The notes beneath the pieces are model-generated. The model worked only from the letters and a program-made list of their open reading frames with translations. It did no database searches and had not been told where the DNA came from. Below are positions 58,834-64,000 of a stretch of DNA of 64,000 nucleotides, in pieces. Every line of letters begins with the position of its first letter. Position 1 is the stretch's first letter. Position numbers and translations under genes: made by a program. This stretch comes from Flavobacterium sp. ASW18X (GTDB lineage Bacteria > Bacteroidota > Bacteroidia > Flavobacteriales > Flavobacteriaceae), in assembly GCF_005144745.1 (NCBI RefSeq), contig NZ_SWKK01000012.1, positions 62,001-126,000 on the forward strand, given 5' to 3'.

Positions 58834-60546
58834 TTAAGCTTCTTCTGATTTTTTCTTCTTTTTTCTAAAGAAATCGAACACAAAATAACCCGCAAGCGCA
58901 ATTAAAAAGAATTTAAAGTAAGATCTAGGTTCGCCACTACCACCAACTGTTGTAAATACACGATCCCAACGTACTTTTTCATTAAATTTAATACCGTCTT
59001 GAAAGTTGTCAAAACTCATCCAAATGAATACAGGTTTACCTACGATGTGATTCTCTGGAACAAAGCCCCACGTTCTACTATCTTCAGAATGGTCGCGGTT
59101 ATCCCCCATCATCCAAAAATAGTCCATTTTAAAGGTGTAACTATCTGCCGGTTTTCCATTAATCAAAATCTGGTTTCCAGATACCTTTACTGTATTATGT
59201 TCGTAGTCTCTAATCACCTTTTTGTAAAGCGGTAAATTTTCTAAAGTAAGTTTAATACTTTTGTCCTTTTCCGGAATATATAGTGGTCCAAAATTATCGT
59301 TATTCCAGCTGTATAGCTTGTTCTGAGGAAAAATGTTATAACCTGCCTTGCCTTTAGGCTCTACTGCTCTAACGACAGAATCTACACTGCTATTCTTTTC
59401 TAATGTAGCTTTCATATCTTCTGTTAAATTCACCAAACGTTGCCTTGGTGTCTCTTCAGAAAGATTCGTTAATCTTGCATTTCGTATCACCTCAACAGGA
59501 ATACCGTTCTGATTGGTAATAAGCGAAATTTTGCCATCAGAACGCTTGTCTGCAGCGAGTAAATAGGGCGTAAGAATTTGAAGTTGCTGCTGTGTAATAG
59601 GTTCGCTTACATACGTTCTCTGGAAACTGTCTGCTCCAACTTCGTTTAAAATACGGCTACTTACCCCTTTGTTAGCGTATACTATGTTGTTAAACATTGG
59701 TTTTGCGCGGTCATCTAGCTGTAATTCTTTACCATCTATATAAACGTCACCATCTATTACAGATAAAGTGTCTCCTGGTGTACCCACACATCTTTTTACG
59801 TAATTGGACTTTTTATCAATAGGCTTTTTTACACCCTGTTCTTTAACAAAAAACTGCCTAACCGTGTCTGCAGGCCAACTAAAAACAACGATATCATTTT
59901 TTTTGGGCGACTGAAACCCTGGCAATCTAAAATATGGAATTTGAGGCTTGTTTAGATAGGATTTAGTGCCAACAATAGGCAAGGTGTCGTGTACCATAGG
60001 AGCGGCAACCGCCGTCATAGGTGTTCTCGCTCCAAAATGAAATTTACTTACAAATAAAAAGTCGCCCACACGTAAGGTGCGCTCTAAAGAACCCGTAGGT
60101 ATTACGTAGGGTTGTATAAAATAGGTATGTACCAAGGTGGCGGCAACTATAGCAAATACAATGGAACTTACCCATTCACCAACACCTGTAGTTGGTTTTA
60201 AACTACGGTCTTCTATATATTTTGCATCCATGGTGTAATTGACTACATAGATGTAAAATCCTAGGGTTAAAATTACTGCCCATGTTTGCCATAATTTGTT
60301 TTGTCCAAAACTTCTTATAGTTTCTACCCAAATTACAGGAAACATCAATAAGTTTATAATGGGGATAAATAGTAGTATAGTCCACCATTTTGGCCTATTG
60401 ATGATTTGCATTAAAATTATAGCGTTGTAGACAGGTATTGCTGCTTCCCAAGCTTTTCTGCCAGCTTTAACATACAATTTCCAAGTGCCAAGAAAATGAA
60501 TGACTTGTACTATTAGTATAAATAAAATCCACTGGGTACTATCCAT
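58834..60546 (-). CDS. lepB: Signal peptidase I, long form with N-terminal DUF5684-like domain
   Basis: Cleaves signal peptides of exported proteins. At 570 residues it is much longer than E. coli LepB (324). The N-terminal part (about 1-105) has three to four membrane helices with the DUF5684-like GRKAWEAAIPVYNAI. The catalytic domain has Ser153 (IPTGSLERTL), Lys251 (YVKRCVGTPGD) and box E GDNRDHSEDSR (481-491). A large insert (about 285-450) separates the Lys and box E. A final helix (about 545-560) ends in KKKKK. Part of the parA-parB-dapB-lepB operon. Confidence 0.93.
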   Translation of the reverse strand: MDSTQWILFILIVQVIHFLGTWKLYVKAGRKAWEAAIPVYNAIILMQIINRPKWWTILLFIPIINLLMFPVIWVETIRSFGQNKLWQTWAVILTLGFYIYVVNYTMDAKYIEDRSLKPTTGVGEWVSSIVFAIVAATLVHTYFIQPYVIPTGSLERTLRVGDFLFVSKFHFGARTPMTAVAAPMVHDTLPIVGTKSYLNKPQIPYFRLPGFQSPKKNDIVVFSWPADTVRQFFVKEQGVKKPIDKKSNYVKRCVGTPGDTLSVIDGDVYIDGKELQLDDRAKPMFNNIVYANKGVSSRILNEVGADSFQRTYVSEPITQQQLQILTPYLLAADKRSDGKISLITNQNGIPVEVIRNARLTNLSEETPRQRLVNLTEDMKATLEKNSSVDSVVRAVEPKGKAGYNIFPQNKLYSWNNDNFGPLYIPEKDKSIKLTLENLPLYKKVIRDYEHNTVKVSGNQILINGKPADSYTFKMDYFWMMGDNRDHSEDSRTWGFVPENHIVGKPVFIWMSFDNFQDGIKFNEKVRWDRVFTTVGGSGEPRSYFKFFLIALAGYFVFDFFRKKKKKSEEA

Positions 60547-60598
60547 AATTAATTGTTTATCTCGTAATCAGACAATAATTTATCGTGTTTGTTACCAA

Positions 60599-61306
60599 TT
60601 AACTTAGGTTTAACACATCTTTCATGCTGTAAACACCTGTTTTGCCTTGCAGCCATTCTGCGGCAATGATTGCGCCCATTGCAAAACCATTGCGGTTGTG
60701 TGCAGTATGTTTTATTTCGATGCTATCTACATCACTATCATATTTTATGATGTGTGTGCCTGGAACTTCTCCTTCTCTAATGGAGGTAATGGCAATTTCA
60801 TCGGGATGTGCACCTACCAATTGCCATCCTGAATAATCAGAATTAGCAATTATGCCTTCGGCAAGGGTAATCGCTGTGCCACTAGGGGCATCTATTTTAT
60901 GTACATGATGAATTTCTTCCATATGGGCATGGTAATCCTTAAAACCATTCATCATTTGGGCTAGTCGTTGGTTCAACTCAAAAAATAGGTTTACGCCTAG
61001 ACTAAAATTTGAGCCATAAATAAATGCGCCGTTTTTAGCTGAACACAAGGCGATTGCTTCTTCATATTTGGCCAACCAACCTGTGGTGCCAGATACAACC
61101 GGAATACCTTTCTCAAAGCACAAGGAAATGTTATTGAAAGCTGCATCTGGAGTACTAAAATCTATAGCTACATCTATCGCGTCAAAGTCTAGTTGATTTA
61201 CATCTGTATCTAAATCTACTTTAGCAATAATGGTATGGCCTCTTTCTGTTCCTATTTTTTCTAACATACGGCCCATTTTACCGTAGCCGAATAATGCAAT
61301 GTTCAT
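60599..61306 (-). CDS. dapB: 4-hydroxy-tetrahydrodipicolinate reductase
   Basis: Reduces HTPA to tetrahydrodipicolinate in the lysine/diaminopimelate pathway, so it supplies peptidoglycan. The nucleotide loop is GYGKMGRMLE (7-16) and the catalytic signature EIHHVHKIDAPSGTA has His-His, Lys and Ser-Gly-Thr. It is 235 residues, the short bacterial form. It lies between lepB and DUF5683; the next gene upstream ends 4 bases before it. Confidence 0.94.
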   Translation of the reverse strand: MNIALFGYGKMGRMLEKIGTERGHTIIAKVDLDTDVNQLDFDAIDVAIDFSTPDAAFNNISLCFEKGIPVVSGTTGWLAKYEEAIALCSAKNGAFIYGSNFSLGVNLFFELNQRLAQMMNGFKDYHAHMEEIHHVHKIDAPSGTAITLAEGIIANSDYSGWQLVGAHPDEIAITSIREGEVPGTHIIKYDSDVDSIEIKHTAHNRNGFAMGAIIAAEWLQGKTGVYSMKDVLNLS

Positions 61307-61310
61307 AAGC

Positions 61311-61952
61311 TTAAAATTTTACTACCAACGTAAAGCCATAGCTTGGGTCGCCCGTAACTTCGTTGAGGTCTAGGTATGGTGATATGTCGTAGGCTAACTT
61401 ATCACTAACATTAAATTGTTTTAAGTGTGCGGTTACATTGGCATCAATTATATTTAGTGCGTAAATACCAATGTTCAGCAATAACCACAAGTCTCTAGAT
61501 TGCTGTATGTTTTCTTGTGCGTTCTCTAATCCTTCTGTAGATACGTTAATGACACCATTGCCATCTGGGTCATAAAACTCATCATCTGTAAAACCAGCCT
61601 TTCTACGTTTAAAAGCATTTCTGTACCTTCTGTATTTGGTATGTTCTGTAGAATAATTGTAGATACCCCAACCCATAATACCCCAAACAATGGGTGCTTT
61701 CCAATATTTTTTATTGTAAATCTGCCCTAAACCTGGTAAAACTGCTGAGTAAAATGCTGCTTTACTTGGGGCTAGTGGGTCAATAATTTCTGGAACATAA
61801 ACAACTTCTTCAACAGTAATTCCTTTAGCTTTTGCGTTTGCTTTAATGGAATCCACAGCAGAAACGTTCCTAATAGAATCGGTTTCTACTTGAGCTAGAG
61901 CGACAAAAGAAAAAAGTAAGCATAGGGTAGTATGAAAAAGGGAATTATTCAC
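61311..61952 (-). CDS. DUF5683 exported membrane protein
   Basis: Protein of 213 residues with a signal peptide (HTTLCLLFSFVALAQ). The domain motif AAFYSAVLPGLGQIYNKKYWKAPIVWG is split here as SAVLPGLGQIYNKKYWKAP, characteristic of DUF5683/TM2-like proteins, followed by two further hydrophobic segments. Function unknown. The start is a GTG at 61952, overlapping the parB 3' end by 8 bases; no ATG gives the signal. Confidence 0.82.
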   Translation of the reverse strand: MNNSLFHTTLCLLFSFVALAQVETDSIRNVSAVDSIKANAKAKGITVEEVVYVPEIIDPLAPSKAAFYSAVLPGLGQIYNKKYWKAPIVWGIMGWGIYNYSTEHTKYRRYRNAFKRRKAGFTDDEFYDPDGNGVINVSTEGLENAQENIQQSRDLWLLLNIGIYALNIIDANVTAHLKQFNVSDKLAYDISPYLDLNEVTGDPSYGFTLVVKF

Positions 61953-62853
61953 CCGAAAGTATTTTTTGTAAACGTTGAAATTCTTCTTTGGAATGAAACG
62001 GAATTACAATTTTACCTTTTCCGTTGGCCGAAGCTGTTATGTCCACCTTAACGGCTAAATTGTCTTTTATGGCATCAAAGCGTTCTTGTATAAATTCTGG
62101 CAACTCTTTTTTTGCCTTTTTAGCTTTTGCACTGTTTTTATCACCACCTTCTTTATAGGCCTTTACCAATTGTTCTGTATCTCTTACAGATAATCCTTCA
62201 GCAACAATTTTCTCGTAAACGTCTATCTGGTCTTTGTTTTTTTCAATATTTACTAAAGCTCTACCATGACCCATACTTATAAAGCCATCTCGCATCCCTG
62301 TTTGTATAATAGGATGTAATTTTAATAGGCGTAAATAATTAGTTATTGTAGAACGTTTTTTGCCAACGCGGTCACTTAATTTTTCTTGTGTGATTTCAAT
62401 CTCATCAATCAATCTTTGATAAGATAGTGCAACTTCTATGGGATCTAAATCTTGGCGTTGTATATTTTCTACCAAGGCCATTTCTAACGACTCTTGATCA
62501 TTGGCTATCCTGATGTAGGCAGGTATGGTCTCTAAACCAACAATTTTAGAGGCTCTAAACCTACGTTCCCCAGAAACCAGTTGAAACTTGTTATAGTCTA
62601 ATTTACGTACGGTTATGGGTTGTATAATCCCTAATTCTCTAATGGAGACGGCTAGTTCTTGCAGTGCTTCATCACTAAAATTTGTTCTTGGCTGAAAAGG
62701 GTTTACCTCAATAGAATTCAAATCTAATTCTACCACACTACCAATAACTTTATCCGCATTTTTATCAGTAACGGATTGTATGTCGTTTTCTGGATCTTTT
62801 AATAAAGCGGAAAGCCCTCTTCCAAGGGCTTGTTTTTTAGTTGCCTTCGCCAT
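61945..62853 (-). CDS. parB: Chromosome partitioning protein ParB
   Basis: CTPase clamp that loads at parS and spreads on origin DNA. The N-terminal MAKATKKQALGRGLSALL is the ParA-interacting motif, NPFQPR and GERRFRAS (the Arg patch) are the nucleotide-binding motifs, and ITQEKLSDRVGKKRSTITNYLR is the helix-turn-helix. The length of 302 residues is normal. Directly follows parA with no gap. No obvious parS (TGTTTCACGTGAAACA-like) was found in the adjacent gap. Confidence 0.95.
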   Translation of the reverse strand: MAKATKKQALGRGLSALLKDPENDIQSVTDKNADKVIGSVVELDLNSIEVNPFQPRTNFSDEALQELAVSIRELGIIQPITVRKLDYNKFQLVSGERRFRASKIVGLETIPAYIRIANDQESLEMALVENIQRQDLDPIEVALSYQRLIDEIEITQEKLSDRVGKKRSTITNYLRLLKLHPIIQTGMRDGFISMGHGRALVNIEKNKDQIDVYEKIVAEGLSVRDTEQLVKAYKEGGDKNSAKAKKAKKELPEFIQERFDAIKDNLAVKVDITASANGKGKIVIPFHSKEEFQRLQKILSGE

Positions 62854-63627
62854 TTAAACTTTTTCCTTGTTTTTATTCAATATTTCGTTGGCCAAGTTTA
62901 GATAGTTGCTTGCGCCTTTGCTGCTTGCATCGTATTTAATAATACTTTCTCCGTAACTTGGTGCTTCACTAAGTTTTACATTACGTTGTATTATGGTGTC
63001 AAAAACCATATCTGCAAAGTGTTTCTTTACTTCTTCTACCACTTGGTTAGACAGGCGTAATCTAGAATCATACATAGTAAGTAGCATACCTTCAATATCC
63101 AAATCTGTATTGTGGATTTTTTGTACACTTTTTACTGTGTTCAATAGTTTACCTAGTCCTTCTAGAGCAAAATATTCACATTGTATAGGAATGATAACAG
63201 AATCTGCTGCCGTTAGTGCATTTAAGGTAAGTAAGCCTAAAGAAGGTGCGCAATCTATTAAGATGTAATCATAGGCATCTTTTAGGCCAGCGATTGCTTC
63301 TTTCATCATATATTCCCTGTTGTCTTTATCTACCAATTCTATCTCAATAGCAACAAGATCTATGTGAGCAGGTATTAAGTCAACATTTGGAGATTCGGTG
63401 GTTACTACAGTTTCTTTTGCCTTGTATGTGTGCTCTAATAACTGATAGGTACCCAGTTCTACACCTTCTACATCTACACCTAGACCAGAAGTGGCATTTG
63501 CTTGGGGGTCTGCATCAATTAGTAACACCTTTTTTTCCAGCACTCCTAAAGAGGCGGCAAGGTTAACGGTGGTGGTTGTTTTACCAACCCCTCCTTTTTG
63601 ATTTGCAATAGCAATGATTTTGCCCAT
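62854..63627 (-). CDS. parA: Chromosome partitioning ATPase ParA (Soj)
   Basis: Deviant-Walker ATPase that moves ParB-bound origins. KGGVGKTT (11-18) is the Walker A, LIDADPQANAT the A' motif and LIDCAPSLGLLTLN the Walker B region. It is 257 residues. It is the first gene of the operon running through parB, DUF5683, dapB, lepB, wbqC and DUF6122. No clear -7 octamer is seen in the 137-base gap before it (best TATTTTTA at 7 of 8). Confidence 0.96.
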   Translation of the reverse strand: MGKIIAIANQKGGVGKTTTTVNLAASLGVLEKKVLLIDADPQANATSGLGVDVEGVELGTYQLLEHTYKAKETVVTTESPNVDLIPAHIDLVAIEIELVDKDNREYMMKEAIAGLKDAYDYILIDCAPSLGLLTLNALTAADSVIIPIQCEYFALEGLGKLLNTVKSVQKIHNTDLDIEGMLLTMYDSRLRLSNQVVEEVKKHFADMVFDTIIQRNVKLSEAPSYGESIIKYDASSKGASNYLNLANEILNKNKEKV

Positions 63628-63764
63628 TGAACGCGTTAAGTTAGGGGTTAAAAATACAATTATTTACAACGCTAAAAAACGGAAATTGTTAACACTGGGT
63701 GAATAACTTGGGATAAACTCGTTAAACTACGTTAAACAAATCTTTAATTCCGAATAATTCAGTT

Positions 63765-64000
63765 TTAATTCATTAAAATTTCTAATAATGTAATAGCGGC
63801 TTTACTAATTTTAGTGCCAGGTCCAAACACTGCAGCAGCACCTGCACTAAACAAATAATCATAATCTTGTTTGGGTATAACGCCACCCACAATAACCATT
63901 ATATCTTCTCTACCATGTTCAGCTAATGCTTTAATCACAGCAGGTACAAGTGTTTTGTGCCCGCCAGCTAAAGAAGAAACTCCTAAAATATGCACATCAT
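63765..64000 (-). CDS. Methylmalonyl-CoA mutase C-terminal B12-binding domain, 5' part beyond window
   Basis: The last 78 residues of a protein that begins outside the window. The sequence [19 protein letters not shown], then [18 protein letters not shown] and FGPGTKIS, is typical of the cobalamin-binding domain of methylmalonyl-CoA mutase, with the conserved Ser-Ser-Leu and Gly-Gly positions. Most likely the large subunit (scpA/mutB), which converts methylmalonyl-CoA and succinyl-CoA. The GTG at 63995 is an internal Val, not a start. It points towards parA, 137 bases away. Confidence 0.85.
   Translation of the reverse strand, partial: DVHILGVSSLAGGHKTLVPAVIKALAEHGREDIMVIVGGVIPKQDYDYLFSAGAAAVFGPGTKISKAAITLLEILMN

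Noticed and set aside
63699-63717. DnaA-box-like sequences (TTATTCACC and TTATCCCAA on the minus strand) upstream of parA
   Set aside because: One has one mismatch and the other two mismatches to TTATnCACA; two weak sites in AT-rich DNA are not enough to call an origin, and dnaA/dnaN are not nearby.
63628-63764. parS site in the gap before parA
   Set aside because: No palindrome resembling TGTTTCACGTGAAACA was found; only the repeat GTTAAAC near 63720-63737, which is short and AT-rich.
1-64000. CRISPR array, transposase, integrase, tRNA or restriction system
   Set aside because: No spaced direct repeats, no mobile-element genes, and no tRNA-like cloverleaf noticed on reading; all genes look core or lineage-typical. 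A tRNAscan or ISfinder search could overturn this.

Overview
The window looks like ordinary chromosome from a marine-type member of the Flavobacteriaceae (Bacteroidetes). The DNA is AT-rich and the genes are densely packed. Most starts lack a Shine-Dalgarno sequence, and many genes are preceded by the Bacteroidetes -7 promoter octamer TAnnTTTG. Lineage-typical genes include GldI, DUF4105/Lnb, DUF368, DUF349, DUF5683, DUF6122, DUF6503, a CCC-motif membrane protein, a long-form signal peptidase I and a 6S-Flavo-like RNA. I see no prophage, insertion sequence, CRISPR array, tRNA, rRNA or integrated element. No stretch over 300 bases lacks a gene; the longest gaps (about 100-220 bases) hold the 6S-like RNA, promoters and hairpins described below.

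Layout. 1-6178 (mostly minus): an ABC-F ATPase (cut by the window edge) and a DUF4105/Lnb-type enzyme, divergent from pssA, then lptB, an AhpD-like protein, tatC and kdsD. This is a cell-envelope block. 6355-12309: recQ, two small membrane proteins, an Smr-domain protein, a lipoprotein, a cysteine desulfurase and a CsgG-like secreted protein. 12317-16484: a TonB-dependent receptor overlapping a secreted M23 peptidase. 16643-19038 (plus): a short coiled-coil gene, zapA, a 6S-like RNA and rny. 19074-30876 (minus): two unknown genes, a cation/proton antiporter, a DUF349 protein, aroE, two tandem DUF368 polyprenyl-phosphate transporter homologues, a TPR protein, a class III aminotransferase and an OstA-like protein. 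30976-38609 (minus): pabC-like, pabB, purA, a Fur-family gene, spoT, an M48 protease and a TrmH-type methyltransferase.

38682-49189: a DUF6503-type lipoprotein, a secreted EEP hydrolase, two secreted amidohydrolases, a DUF3810 membrane protein, a His/Asp-rich secreted protein, a cyclophilin-FKBP fusion lipoprotein, gldI and an nrnA-type phosphoesterase. 49340-51632: ndk converging on DUF721, a lipoprotein and recF. 51757-57895 (plus): a membrane-anchored TPR protein, ribH, a small membrane protein, mutL, two rhomboid proteases and an EEP membrane protein. 57885-63627 (minus): one tight operon, parA-parB-DUF5683-dapB-lepB-wbqC-DUF6122. 63765-64000: the C-terminal end of a methylmalonyl-CoA mutase-type B12-binding domain.

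Theme. Many genes serve envelope biogenesis: phospholipid (pssA), lipid A/Kdo export and synthesis (lptB, kdsD, OstA-like), lipoprotein acylation (DUF4105/Lnb), lipid-carrier recycling (DUF368 pair), protein export (tatC, lepB), periplasmic folding (FKBP proteins including GldI) and wall remodelling (M23). A second group handles genome maintenance (recQ, recF, mutL, Smr, parAB, rny, zapA). I did not find a convincing undescribed multi-gene system. The points most worth checking are the 6S-like RNA between zapA and rny, predicted leaderless transcripts, the tandem DUF368 pair, the cyclophilin-FKBP fusion beside GldI, and lineage-specific loss of metal ligands in RecQ, Fur, MutL and the amidohydrolases.
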